64,000 nucleotides of DNA from Platanthera guangdongensis (taxonomy: Eukaryota; Streptophyta; Magnoliopsida; Asparagales; Orchidaceae). The translations under genes and the position numbers were made by a program. The notes beneath the pieces were generated by a model that had not been told where the DNA came from, did not search any database, and saw only the letters and a program-made list of their open reading frames with translations. The stretch is taken from the NCBI GenBank assembly GCA_039583875.1, contig CM077152.1, forward strand, positions 16,479,059 through 16,543,058, in the 5' to 3' direction. Positions 1-12,500 of this stretch are shown piece after piece. Numbering within the stretch: position 1 is the stretch's first letter; the number at the start of each line of letters is the position of its first letter.

Positions 1-119
1 GCCTGTTTGGTTTCTAGCCGCGCTTCCTCGCGGCCTGCTCTTTCAGACCGCCTTCCTCTGCCCTCATTTTCTCTCCGTGGATCCACCTTTCCCCTTCCCC
101 CTCCTCCTGCTTTTATAGC

Positions 120-345
120 ATTTCCTCTCTCCGTGGGACCACTTTCTTCCTGTCCGCTGCGGCCTCTCTCCTAGTCGCGACCTCTCTTCTGTCCGCCGCG
201 ACCTCTCTTCTGTCCGCCGCGGTCTCTCTTCTGTCCGCCGCGGCTTGGTATTCTCTGTCCGCCGCGGCCTCTCTTCTCACCGCGGCCTCCTTCTCTGACC
301 GCCGCGGCCTCTCTTCTCGCCGCGGCCTCCTTCTCTGTCCGCTGC
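120..345 (+). repeat. degenerate C/T-rich tandem repeats in copia leader
   Basis: Imperfect units of about 20-24 bases built on CTCTTCTGTCCGCCGCGG recur here and, more loosely, from 345 to 640. They lie upstream of the gag start, so they belong to the untranslated leader. Element C has a comparable leader of GCGGCCTC-type repeats at 38870-39340. Confidence 0.7.
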
Positions 346-664
346 TCAGATCTGCCTGACCGTGCGGGCTGTCTTCTTCTCGCCTGCATCTTGGTCGCGA
401 TCTCCGGCCTCTCTCCTAGTCGCGCGACTTGTCTCAGTCCGACGCGACTTGTCCCAGTCCGGCACACCTTGTCTCAGTCCGGCGCATACGATCTGCCTGA
501 CCGTGTGAGCTGTCTCCTTCCTGCTTGCATCTTGGTCGCGATCTTCTACCGTCGCCTGATCGCCCGACTTGTCTCCGTCCCGTGCGGCTTGTCTCAGACC
601 GCCCGGTTTGTTTCTTTATCCGCGGCCCTCTTCCCTAGCTGTCTAAGGGGTGCGGCCTGTCTCC

Positions 665-3600
665 ATGACTTCCTCTGGTTCTTCTCCCAGCTCAGCGGCC
701 AGCCCGCCCCCTGTCCCTCCGGCTTGTCCTCCAGACCGCCCGGCCTGTTCTGTCGACCTCCGTGACGAGCTCCGGATCACTACTATCTCTCTTTCTGGCA
801 AAAAGACTTTATCCCTTGGGTACATTCTGTTCGGCGGGTTCTCCAGGCTAAGGGCCTTCTCCCGCACCTTACTCAGGCACCTCCTTCTCCACCTATGGAT
901 GATTGGCTTCGTAATGACGGTCGTGTTCAGACTTGGATTCTGAACTCCTTGGATGGTGAGCCCTATCAAATGGCTATGTACCACGACACCGCCAAGGCTA
1001 TGTAGGATGAGCTTCATTCCTTGTATTCTGGCCGCGATAGCCTCCAGCATCTTTATGACATCCTCACCGATCTCTTCACTCTTGACACTGGCGGCGCCTC
1101 AGATATGACCTCGTTTGTCGCCCGGGCTAAAACGCTTGCTGAAGCCTGGATCCAGCACCAGCCGCCGACCACTGATCTTGCTGCTCAGCGGGCTCAGAAG
1201 GAAGCTGCTTGCATTGCCATCCTTATGGCTCGCCTTCCTTCTCATCTTCACAGTCTTCGTGCTCAGGTCCTGGCCGCTCCTACTACGCCCTCTTTTTCGG
1301 ATGTCTGCTCCATGCTTCTCCGGGTCTCGCCTCCTCCAGATCCTCCTGCTCCTTCTCCACCGGCTCTCCTTCAGCATGCCCCTCCGCTCTTACCCTCTCC
1401 TCCTCCTCCTTCTACTCGGGGGGGACGGTTGGGCTCGCGGGGCCGTGGCCGTGGCGGCCGTGGCCGGCCAAAGTGCTCCTTCTGCGGCCGGGATGGCCAT
1501 CTTGAGGCGGCTTGTTACAAGAAACTCGGCTACCCCCCTCGCCCGACGGCTTCTGCCGTTACTGATGCTCCTCCGGATCTCGAGACCGTCCGTCTTCAGC
1601 TACAACATCTCCAGGGGCTGCTCAACCCCCCCTCGGCCTCCGTCGCCTCTGTCTCCCACACAGGTACTGCTTGTCTCTCCCACAGCCCGGATTGGATTAT
1701 GGACTCTGGCGCTACTCATCACATTACTTCGCAACGACCTGCCGAGTACTCGGGTTCTCCTTATCCGAAGTCCATCACCGTGGCCAATGGGGCGCTGGTT
1801 CCTGTTTCCGGCTCGGCCGATCTTTCTATCCACCCCTCTCTCGTTCTTCGCTCGGCTCTTCATGTTCCGAGTTCCCCTTTTAACTTACTCTCTGTTGGGC
1901 GTCTTACGAGTGACTTGGATTGTTCTGTTATATTTACTTCCTCTTCTTTTGTTATACAGGATCGACGGACGCGGACTACCATTGGTAAAGGTCAGCTGCG
2001 GAATGGGCTCTACCTTCTCGATGCCTCTCCACTCGCTCTGTCTTCCGTCTCCTCCACTGCCTGGCATCGCCGCCTTGGTCATGCCCCTCTGCCAGTTCTC
2101 CAGCGGGCTCTTCCAGATCTTTCTTTTACTTCTTTTCAGTGTGATTCATGTATTCTCGGCAAACAGCCACGTTCTTCGTTTCCTTCACATTGTACTCGGA
2201 GTGCGGCTCCTTTTGATCTTGTTCATTCGGATATTTGGGGACCATTTCGGATTCCTAGTATATGTGGTTACCGTTATTTTCTAACCTTTATTGATGATCA
2301 TTCCCGCACCACGTGGCTCTACTTACTTCGCGAACGCTCCGAGCTTCCCCGGGTGTTTCGGGCCTTTGTCCTCGAGACCCGGACACAATTCCATACCACC
2401 CTCAAAACTCTCCGAACTGATAACGCTCGTGAGTACACCAGCCACGACTTTACCACCTTATGTACGGAATACGGGATTCTCCATCAAACCTCTTGTGCGT
2501 ATACCCCGCAACAAAATGGGGTTGCCGAACGCAAGAACCGTCATTTATTGGATGTTGCCCGCTCCCTCATGATTCAAATGCATGTTCCTAAAGCCTACTG
2601 GAACTTTGCGGTCTCCACTGCCTGCTTTCTCATCAATCGCCTCCCTTCCTCTGTCCTCAATTATGCGACTCCCTTCAGCATATTGTTTCCCTCCACTCCG
2701 GCTTTCCCTCTCTCGCCCCGTATCTTCGGCAGCACCTGCTATGTCCACTGCCTCGGGCCCTCCACCGATAAATTGGACCCCAGGGCGGCGAAACACATCT
2801 TTGTTGGCTACTCCCACACCCAGAAGGGCTATGTTTGTTACTCACCCGCTACCGGCAAGGTCACTGTCTCTGCGGACGTTACCTTCCGGGAAGACGAACC
2901 GTTCTTTCCTGCTCCCTTCCCTACTGCTCCACCACCGCCTCCTCTCCCGCCGTCCATCCCTCGTCCCGTTATTCCTACTACTCCACCACCACCCCCGCTC
3001 TCTCCTCCACCCGCTCCTTCTACCACCAAACCACCCGTTATCCGGGTCTACACTCGTCGCCCTCCCTGTTCCGTCGCCCCTCTGCCGCCGACCTCTGCCA
3101 TGGATGCTTTGCGTCCCTCTGATCAGGTAACGCCCTCCACTGCTCATCCTCTGGAGGCTTATGTCTCTCTTCATCGCCTCTCTCCACCTCTGCACACCTT
3201 TGCTACTTCTCTTTCTTCGGTTTCTGTTCCTAACTCTGTACAGGAGGCGCTTCAACATCCGGGCTGGCGGGCAGCCATGGAAGAAGAGATGTCTGCTCTC
3301 TGGGCTAACCAGACCTGGTCCGTTGTCCCCCTCCCTCCGGGTCACAAACCGGTAGGGTGCAAGTGGGTCTTTGTCATCAAACATGCTGCTGATGGGACGA
3401 TCGACCGTCTGAAGGCTCGCCTTGTCGCTCGCGGCTTCACTCAACAACCGGGGCTCGACTATGAGGAAACCTTTTCTCCGGTCGCCAAGCTCAATACCGT
3501 TCGGGTCCTCCTTTCTGTCGCTGTTCATCGCCGGTGGCCTCTCTTTCAGCTTGATGTTAAGAATGCGTTCTTAAATGGGGATCTCCAGGAAACGGTCTAC

Positions 3601-4791
3601 ATGCGACAACCGCCCGGGTTTGAGACCACGGGGGAGTCTCAGGTTTGCCGCCTTCGCAAGGCTCTGTATGGTCTCAAACAATCTCCACGGGCCTGGTTTG
3701 AGAAATTCAGTAAAGTACTTCGCGCTGTCGGCTTTAGCCGTAGCTCGGCTGATTTCTCGCTCTTCACTCGTCACTGACCATCAGGGACGGTCCTTCTATT
3801 AGTATATGTTGATGACATCATCATCACAGGAGATGACTCCCAAGGGATACATGCAGTCAAAGCACATCTGAACTCGGTCTTTCAGACAAAGGACCTAGGG
3901 ACTCTGCGATATTTTCTGGGACTTGAGGTTGCCAGGCGACCGGACGGCCTTATTCTATCTCAACGGAAATACTGTACTGATCTTCTTCATGATGCTGGCC
4001 TCTTAGGGTGTAAGCCATGTGATACCCCCATGGATGTGAACCACAAGTTGTGTGCTCAGGCTTCTGACTCAGATCTTCTCCTCCAGAATCCTGAATATTA
4101 TCGACGACTTGTTGGCAAGTTGATCTATCTTACTGTTACCCGACCAGATATTTCCTTTGCTGTTGGTCTTGTCAGTCGATACATGCATTCTCCTCGCAAG
4201 TCTCATCTTCTGGCTGTTGAACGCATTCTGAGGTACTTAAAAACAGCCCCGGGTCAAGGACTTGTGTACCGGACTTCCTCGTCTGCTCCTACCTTAGTGG
4301 CATACTCCGATGCGGACTATGCGGGCTCTCTTGATGACCGGCGGTCTACTAGTGGTTTCTGCACATACTTTGGGGGACATTTGGTTACATGGCGAAGCAA
4401 GAAACAAGCGGTCGTTGCTCGCTCATCGGCTGAGGCAGAATACCGCGCAATGGCTTCTGTTGTATCCGAACTCACATGGCTTGAAAGTCTTCTCACTGAC
4501 CTGGGTGTTAAATTACCTTCTCCTGCTCTACTTCTTTGTGATAGCCAAGCGGCTATACATATCGCCAAGAACCCAGTCTTCCACGAAAGAACGAAGCACA
4601 TTGAAGTCGATTGCCACTTCGTTCGAGAGAAAGTTCAAATGAAGAAGCTCGATTTAAAGCATGTTCCAGGGACAGAACAAGTTGCAGATGTCCTCACAAA
4701 GGCTCTTCCCAAAGCATCCTTCCATCAATGCTTGTCCAAGCTTGGTGCATACGATTTGTACGCTCCAGCTTGCGGGGGAGTGTTAGAATAG
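665..4791 (+). pseudogene. copia gag-pol polyprotein, broken
   Basis: This polyprotein would package and integrate the element's own RNA. The gag start is taken at the ATG at 665, by alignment with the homologous start in element C. Visible in order: the gag core, a CCHC zinc knuckle (CSFCGRDGHLEAAC, about 1474-1515), the copia protease motif WIMDSGATHH (from 1693), the HHCC and DDE integrase ([21 protein letters not shown]), the RT ([17 protein letters not shown] near 3808) and RNase H with [12 protein letters not shown]. Three lesions are seen. A one-base loss in the T run at 808-810 shifts the frame. A TAG at 1003-1005 stands where element C has Trp. A TGA at 3775-3777 lies just before the YVDD segment. 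Otherwise the frame stays open to 4791, where the stop lies inside the 3' LTR. Confidence 0.93.
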
Positions 4792-4955
4792 CCCATGTAT
4801 TAGGCTCATGTTTTGGGCCCATTTTCTTGTTCTCTCCTCTTTAGTCCCACATCTTGTATAGGATTTGTTTCCTCTCTTTCTCTCCTATATATTTGTATAC
4901 TCTCTTTGTATTTACATACTCAATCAATATACACAAGTTTCAGGCCATTTCTACA
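4781..4955 (+). repeat. 3' LTR of copia element 1 (175 bp)
   Basis: Starts TGTTAGAATAGCCC directly after the purine tract and ends CTACA. It has a TATATATTTG TATA-like stretch. Its start and end resemble those of the 186-bp LTRs of element C. The pol stop codon lies a few bases inside it. Confidence 0.85.
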
Positions 4956-5474
4956 GGAAGAAAGGGAGTTTCGGCCAGCAATTAGAGGAAGGTGAAGGAT
5001 TAGTTATTTGGAGAAAACGGGGGGTTTCTTTTCACATGAGAATGTGGGGGGAATGTTGGGATATAGTGGGCTGTTGTTGAGGGGTTTGAGGGAGTGGCTC
5101 CACGTGTGAATGTGGGAGGGGTTGGTTGTGAGGGAAATGAGGGGATACAAGGACTTAAATTTAGAAGGTGGCTCCTAAATAAAAGAAAGTGGGTTAATGG
5201 GTAGTCAGGAGGTGGTTAATGGGTGGTGGGGTGGCTGCCGACAGGTGGTGGTGGGTGGTGACTGGTGGTTGCCGGAGTTGGTCACCGGCGGTGGTGGTCG
5301 CCGGTGATATTTTCCGATGATTGCAGGAAAATGTAAACTGAGGGGATAATCAAGGGGAAGTAGAGGAGGATCACGGGAGATGGCTGAATATGTTTTCCTG
5401 TGGTAGCCAAAGATGAAAATTAGGGAACAGGGGGTTGTTTTTTTGCGGGGTTGTTTTGTGGGGGGCATTTTGTG
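4956..5474. other. Non-coding stretch, G-rich
   Basis: I see no gene. The plus strand is purine/GT-rich, with runs of GGTGGTGG-type triplets at 5210-5300. Open frames here are products of that composition and have no recognisable protein similarity. Confidence 0.6.
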
Positions 5475-5680
5475 GTACCAGGATCCTTTCTATTTCAAGT
5501 GAAATTGATAGTATCCATTTCACGATCCAGATCTTTTTATGGCTGATCCGACGGGTTCACTAATCTCATCCCTTTATTTTTTTATTCAAAAAATTATATA
5601 TCATTAGATCAAGTGAGAATGCATCTAGATCATGAAATGAACCTCCATTTTGGGGTCTCAAATGGAGAGGATCCTGGTAC
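5475..5680. mobile_element. MITE, family M1 (GTACCAGGATCC termini)
   Basis: The segment begins GTACCAGGATCC and ends with the exact reverse complement, GGATCCTGGTAC, 206 bp overall. The inner sequence (TTCATTTCATGATCTAGATG when read on the minus strand) reappears at 19365-19536 in the opposite orientation, and in part at 31436-31500. Inverted termini, short length and repeated copies are the hallmarks of a MITE. Confidence 0.75.
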
Positions 5681-6244
5681 GTTTTTGTGGGGAATGAAGG
5701 TGGTGGCGGCCTGCTATGTAATGGGAGGAGGGGGTGGTCGACTGCTCCAGGTGGAGGGACTTTGGCCGATAGCAAGGGGTGGAGGATGATGGTGGTGGAC
5801 GGCAAGGTGGTGGGGATTCCAAGGCTTCGCACTTGGAACTCGGCTTCGGCGCCGAAATGACCAAAGGATGGCTTATATGCTCTAATCCTTCAATACCCCA
5901 AAATGAGAGCTCTCGCCCTCTATTTATGGATCCTAAGGGGGCAACAGACGGCTATGATTGGCCGACCGTCTAACTCAAAAAAATGCATAAAATACAACTT
6001 GAAATAAAAAACAACAAGAAATAAAAATACTATGATCGGCAAGCCACTCGAGATGAGCGGTTCCAATCGTCACTATGCCCGAGATCGTCATGAATAGATT
6101 CAAATGGGTCGGGCGGGGTGCTCCTCATCACTTACTAATGTAAAACATTCCTTTAAGGGAAAAAAATCCAAAGATAATCTTGTAATCTTCATTAGAATCC
6201 AATAATCTGACGAATTTTCTTGCGGTCGCTGCATTATCTTGCAG
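5681..6244. other. Probable VOZ intron, no upstream exon found
   Basis: This stretch precedes the acceptor (TTATCTTGCAG, ending 6244) of the first visible VOZ exon. I searched all frames for the N-terminal part of a VOZ protein and saw nothing like it. The sequence is probably the 3' part of an intron. Confidence 0.5.
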
Positions 6245-7526
6245 GATTTCAATGCCACCGAGATGTTCCCTGGACTGGAATTACCCATAGTGGAACTGGA
6301 TCATGACGTGCAGAATTGCCTGGAAGTTCCTTCCTATTTGAACTTTCGGCACTTCAGTCTACATCAAGTGTTACCCCACAATGCCTTCCTATATCTTGAT
6401 TCAGTTCAGCAGACTGGACTGGAGGTTTTCTCCCCCATTACTGAGTTCGTCCCAACCGCATGCCCTCCACCTTCTGCTTCCATGAGGCCAAAGTGTGCTC
6501 TCTGGGACTGTCCCAGGCCTGCCGATGTCTCAGATTGGTATCATGAATACTGCAGCAGCTTCCATGCTTCTCTCGCATTCAACGAAGGACCTCCGGGCAT
6601 GACTCCCGTGCTCCGCCCCGGAGGAATTAACCTCAAAGATGGACCTCTTTTCGCCGCTCTTTCTGCAAAAACACGAGGGAAGAATGTCGGTATTCCGGAA
6701 TGTCGCGGTGCAGCAACTGCAAAGTCTCCTTGGAACGCTCCCGGTATGCACCCATTATCACCAATGCCGTTATTTCATCTGCTTGGAGCCGTCCTTATTT
6801 ATGAATCATGTACTGATGTTGACTAAACACGTATCCTTATTGTACAATTTCAGTTTTATGGTTCATCAGTTTCATATAAAAAAAATGATATGATGATCAA
6901 TAATTTGAAATGTGCTTCATGGTTTCTTGCATATTCGTGCCACCGCAGAGCTCTTTGACCTCATCGTTCTCAGAGGCGAATCACTTAGAGAATGGCTATT
7001 TTTCGACAAGCCAAGAAGAGCCTTCGAGAGCGGAAACCGCAAGCAAAGATCGCTCCCGGATTACAACGGGCGCGGGTGGCACGAGTCGAGGAAACAGGTG
7101 ATGAAGGAGTTCGGAGGGCTGAAGCGATCATACTACATGGATCCTCAACCGCTGTGCCACTATGAGTGGCATCTCTACGAATATGAGATCAACGGCAGTG
7201 ATTCCTGCTCACTATTCAGGCTGGAACTTAAGCTCGTGGATGCAAAGAGAGCAAAAGGCAAAGTCACATCTGATTCCCTCGCAGACTTGCAGCAGCAGAT
7301 GAGAAGGCTTAATTCTGAGAGCAGTGTAGATGGCAAGAGGCTTTTTAGCAGCAGGAATAAGATTAATCAGACTGATGCTGCTGACTCTACTAATAATACT
7401 GATGAAGGTCGGAAAACTTCTCGCCCCTTCCAAGCAATGAATCCGATGGGTGAAAAACTCATTTATGGATCGAATATTTCATTCGGCTGCTCCGTTGATG
7501 CGTTGGACGACTTCTATGGGGCGTAA
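6245..7526 (+). CDS. VOZ: VOZ (vascular plant one zinc finger) transcription factor, C-terminal two exons
   Basis: VOZ proteins are plant-specific dimeric transcription factors with one zinc finger and a basic region; in Arabidopsis they act with phytochrome B in flowering and stress responses. Exon 6245-6743 and exon 6949-7526 join across a GT-AG intron in matching phase (one base plus two bases form a Glu codon), giving 358 visible residues. The zinc region reads CALWDC, then CSSFH 14 residues on; next come the conserved block [10 protein letters not shown] and the basic block [16 protein letters not shown]. The tail ends DDFYGA. Family members are about 480-600 residues, so the N-terminal 120-200 are missing. 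They are either upstream of the window, beyond the copia element, or lost. If lost, this is a pseudogene fragment; the intact reading frame argues against that. Confidence 0.92.
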
Positions 7527-7663
7527 CGATGGAGAAGAGGGCATGCTTAACAATAGAATTGTTTGTCGTCAATGCAGGAATATGAATCCTAGTGAAATTT
7601 TGGTCTTTCATGAGGAGTCATGTTCCTGTATTTCTTATCGCGGCACTTTTCATTCTACTCGCC

Positions 7664-7669
7664 AATAAA
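7664..7669 (+). promoter_or_regulatory. Possible polyadenylation signal for VOZ
   Basis: AATAAA lies 138 bases after the VOZ stop codon, a plausible distance for a plant 3' UTR. No transcript evidence is available. Confidence 0.35.
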
Positions 7670-9250
7670 TATTGCAGCGGATGCAAATTTTATGTCAAGT
7701 TGGCAATAAACTTTCCGGTGTTCTCCACCACGAAGAGATGAGTAGACTTTAATGTTTTTTGCTTACTTCTCATGAGCAAATAAATGAGCAGATGCAAGCT
7801 AGAAGCTTATCTAATTGAAGTTAAGCTGCAGATCTTATATTTGTGATGGATTATAATGGATTATGTATGCCATTATCTCTTCTGACCTTCAAGGCTGTGG
7901 CTGGATATGCAGAGAATTTGTGTGAATAAATGGGTTCAAGATAAGGTCTATTCGAAAAGTGCAATGGTATGCAGGAGTACTTATTTTGTTATCTATATAT
8001 GACTTCTTATATTACAGTTTTAAGGATATACATAGCAAAAACTAGAAGGGAGTTCTCTAGTCTGCAATGTTTCTCAGGCAGGCCCTGTTTTCCTACCAAT
8101 TTTAGATGGTTAAAGCATCATGATTCACCCTTCTCGGTTGCAAACTTACACCCTCCCATCTGGGTGCTTAATTCCGCCTCCTAGGATGGGAAGAACAACA
8201 AGGTCTCTGCCTCAATGCGATAAGTATTGATATGGTCGTCATGCAAGACTCTTGTATCATATTATCGTAGGTCCCCCAGGCAATGCGCCAGACATCAAGG
8301 CCTTCGATAATGTCGTGGTAAGCCTCATCTCAGATAGGTGCTGATGGAGAGACGTGCCACACTTTTTCGTCGACCCTTGCGCGAGCCCCCTTGCTCAATG
8401 TGAGGTTCATTAATCAACTCGACAACTTTGAGCACCATTTGCGTCATTGTAGTGTCTGCTCTCTGGTTCCAATGAGCAAAATTCCCAACCTCCCCTTTGC
8501 TCAAGATAAGAGTTGAGTTTCAGGGCAATGATGCTCTTGCATTGCTTCTAATCCTTCTTATGTGAGGTTTGCTGGCACGCCATATTAGGACTTTGGAACA
8601 ACCTTCCCCTTGGTCCATAAGTATGTTCTGCCTCCATATAGAGGCATGATCAATATTTTCACTAGTATATAGGGTCGCTCATGGGGACCTCCGGGTATTT
8701 TTATGCTTGCTTGTGCTATGAAAAGTAAACTTAAGAGACTTGCCTAATTTCAATGCTAACTCTTAAACACGAGTGTAATGGTCCTATATAGTTCATTTTT
8801 TGAGCAAAACTACAAATATATCACCCATATTCAGTTTCAGAAATCAAGAGTCAAATCAAACCATGCAAATCATTGGAACCGAACCAAATCGGTTTAGTTT
8901 GATTTGATTTCCCTGGTTAAAAGACAAAAAAAAATTAGAAAACATATTTATCTTGCAAAACAACTATTATATATTATTAAAAATTATATTCTTCCTTTAA
9001 TAATCTAAGGCCCATAGTTCTGTCCATCTGATTTATATCCTAAAATATAATCTGCAACAAGAAATGAATTTAAAATATTTAGATAAAAAATTATATGATA
9101 TTAATGGAACCGTCACCTAGAAAAGTAGAACCAAACCGCACTCGATTCGATTTGATCTAGCGATTTTTCCATGGTTTAAATTTACTTGATAGATAGTATA
9201 TATGATAAAAGCAGACATTAGCGTCCATCACCTGCAACTCCATAACCTTC

Positions 9251-9338
9251 TAAGCGAAACACAAACCGAGCTTGAAAATAGAACCAGCAAACAATAAGCG
9301 AAACACAGACCGAGCTTGAAAATAGAACCAGCAAACAA
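9251..9338. repeat. 44-bp tandem duplication
   Basis: TAAGCGAAACACA(A/G)ACCGAGC and its continuation occur twice head to tail with period 44 and essentially one difference. It lies about 210 bases beyond the ACX3 stop. Confidence 0.85.
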
Positions 9339-9546
9339 TTACCAACGCCAACTAAACACAAACAACTATGAGCTTGAAGAACCGGACACCAACAATAACT
9401 TGTTCGTCTATTCTCCATTAATTTAAGCTTAATAACCGCAGCAAATGAAATTATTGTAAGCACCTAAACAACCACCCTTATTTCACATCAGCCATGGCTA
9501 TATAACCCTTTCACTGTTAAGTTATTCACATAAAGGCATGCTGCAC

Positions 9547-12500
9547 CTACCGAGTATTCGAGCATGCCCAGGAATTAGCCTCAATCCAGTCAAATGCTAT
9601 CGGGCTAAGGAAAGAATCCGGAATACCGAAAGAATCCACCAAAGCCAGCGCATGAGGCCTCATTTCGCCGCACAACTTCATCACTTCTTTCCTGACAGCA
9701 ACAGCATTGCCTAGAGACAAGTACCCATATCGAAGGAAGCTCGCATCTTCTTCGATGCAGATCGAAGCATACATGGACCTCAATAGCCCCAACACACCCT
9801 GCCGATTACCAGGTTTCAGTAATATTCACGTGCTGATAATTACCCAAATCTTTCTTGGAAGTTAGAGTAATTACAGATTACACCCTTCTATCTTTTGAAA
9901 TTACAAAAACCTCCCCATGTATGTTTACATTTCATAACATGCATGCACAAAAGTTCTCCCCTAACACTTTCCTCCAGCGGATATTTTTGTGCATGCATGT
10001 TATGAAATGTAAAATTGTAGGGGAGGTTTTTGTGATTTCACAAGATGGAGGGGCGCAACTTGTAATTTTATATACTTAGGTCCTAGTAAACGACCCTATC
10101 CAAATGCTAGAAACATATAATTTGATCAAACAATTACCTTCAATGGGCCTGCGGCAGAGTTTTCGACCTCAGCGAATAGCTGCAGAATAGTTCGCTCAGT
10201 AAACGCCCTCGCCAGCTCTTCGGCGAGTTGATAGCTCTGGCAAGTCAGAAAGAGTGGATGCTAATGTTTTGCCACATTCAATAAGAGTAATGCTAATGAA
10301 ACGGTACCAGTTCAATCAGAATGACATTTACCAGGAGGACTGAGCTTTCTTTACTCTCTCCTTGACCTTGATAATCGTGGACTTCATTAGCATAACGGCT
10401 CAGCAGATCTCGCTCTCGTAAGAAGAAAATATTGTTCTGAAAGAGAGGTAATTGATTGTTTTGAAAAGTTCATGTTAACCTTTTGTCGAGAGTAATCCCA
10501 CATCGAAACTAACACAGTCTAGTGCACTTATATAGATTGGAAGTGTGAGTTATAACATGATATCAAAGCAGGTGAACAACAGAACAACTCAACATGTGAG
10601 GGGGCAGTTTTGAGAATATTCTCACACTTAGAAACTAACATAGTCCTTTGCAGTTAATATAGATCTCGGGCATCTACATCTCAAACCAATTGGTTTTAGG
10701 ATGGAAGCATTAGTTCCAACCATGGTATCGGAGAACGCTAGGCCTAATGGCTCACTCCATGTGACCCAATTAAAAAAAGTAATCCGCGTGTACTCCTAAG
10801 GGGCATGTCTAATATAGTCTTGTGCTCTAAATATAGATTACGGGCATGCCAATTAGTTTTAAATTGCAAGCTTGAGTTCCAACAAATCTGTTGAAGAATA
10901 AGATGAAACAGCTTACCTGGAATTCAATGCTCCTAACTGCAGAGCTTGTCAGATTAGCTGGAATAACAGGGTAAGGACTGTTCATGTGCTCCAAGCCCAG
11001 CCCTTCCAATGGTTTCTTCTTCTTTTGAGCTGATATGTACTCTGACAGTAGTGCTTTGCTGACCTGATTTTAAAAAATAGTTTTCAGCTGATCGATAATT
11101 GAAAGCATATTCATGTAATATTATGATCTTGTAGTACCTGTTGCATGAGCACATTGTTGTCACCCTCGAAAGTAGACTGCACGTCAAATTCGCCTTTTAG
11201 TATCCCGACGCGGTTTTCCGTCTTTAGGCCTTGTCCACCGCAAGCTTCACGGCACTCCTAATATGTTATAAACGATCATTTAAGTTCAAAGGAAGGCTCT
11301 GTTTGATAATCCGCTAATGCTCAGGCTTCAGTGTCTGTGTGACCGGAATAGAGCTCCTTTTGGAACAAAGAATGAAGCCCCAAATTTTGGTTCAAGTAGA
11401 GGCTGAAATTTAGGAGGCTAGACAAATGGAACATTGCCACACTGAAGCTTGAACGATTTCCCAAACAGCGCTTGAATCTCTGGTGACAAATGGATCCCGC
11501 TTTGGAGAAAAAAAAACAGTCTGCCAAATAGAGGCTAAGGGCCTGTTTGTGTGAGTGGTGGCGGTTGGAGATGGAGAGATCCGTGATGAAGACAAAACAA
11601 TGTATGGTTGGAATTAGACATAAAATGGCGTTTGGGGGGATTGGTGGTTCCAAATGGAGGCTATTCAAACAATTAAAAATGATGTTTTGGGGGATTGGTG
11701 GTTTCAAATGGAGTCTATTTAAACGGTCAAAAAATAACATTTTTCTGAAAAACACAACGGAGAAAAAATACTAAAACAAATAGAGCCTTACTTAGTAAGT
11801 GGTGGTGATGAGTGAGGTTTACTTGCCTGAAGTGTCTTCATGTTCTGCCAGGTGTGTGTAGCTTTGAGAGCGCTAGAATATATGTGTATCATCTTGCTTG
11901 TATCTGAAGATCTGTTTACAAATATCTTCTTCAGATAATTGCCAGAAATACTCATTGCACATCTGTAGAAGGAAGAGGAGAATTCATCAAGACTTTGAAT
12001 CTCATTGCACAAAAAAAAATCATTAAAAGGCTAAGATATCAAATATGGTAGTTATTGGAGGGGTGACGAAATTTTTGTATTCTGGAAAATAAGACTGGTG
12101 ATTACGCCTTTGCGACGAGAGGTAGAATGCGCCTTTGATGACTAGGATAATCAAGTAACAGAACTTCCGCATCATTCGGGGCAATGGAAAATGCTCGTCT
12201 TGTGAGACCATATCTCACAGCAATTGCTACAGCCATCTGAAAAGGGGGGAAGCAATTGTATAAAAGCTCAGTAATTCACAAACTATGGTTCTGAAAAAAA
12301 AGTATGCCAATAACAAAATCTAAATACAACAAACCTTTGATATGTAAACTGAGCTGACAGCAATGTTTACACGACCAGATGTCAGGGGAGCCATGAATGC
12401 AGCAAATCTCTGGTATTTATGAAAACAAAGACAACAGAAGACATCATTACATTATGGTAAAACTGCTCAGATTCATGATAGATACCCAAATGCATAATGT

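Larger units (their letters stand above)
1..4955 (+). mobile_element. Ty1/copia retrotransposon, 5' end outside window (element 1)
   Basis: The window opens inside the C/T-rich untranslated leader of a copia element. After it come gag, protease, integrase, reverse transcriptase and RNase H in copia order (integrase before RT), a purine tract (GCGGGGGAG) and a 3' LTR ending at 4955. The 5' LTR and the target-site duplication cannot be seen. The domain order, long leader and LTR start match element C at 38298-43615, so the two are members of one family; this copy is older because it carries three coding breaks. Confidence 0.93.
7527..9546. other. Intergenic region between VOZ and ACX3 (convergent 3' ends)
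   Basis: VOZ (+) and ACX3 (-) converge here, so both 3' UTRs must lie in this stretch. Beyond the possible poly(A) signal I recognise no gene. 8860-9180 is AT-rich with related but imperfect GGTTTAGTTTGATTTGATTT-like segments in both orientations, suggesting an old inverted-repeat element. Confidence 0.5.
11258..11826 (-). other. GC-AG intron (ACX3 intron 8)
   Basis: Exon 8 ends in CAG at 11827, and the intron begins GCAAGTAAAC on the minus strand instead of GT. Apart from the C, the donor is a perfect match to CAG|GTAAGT, as is usual for GC-AG introns. The acceptor before exon 9 is CATATTAG. The protein junction (TLQ then ECREACGG) leaves no alternative GT donor in phase. Confidence 0.85.
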
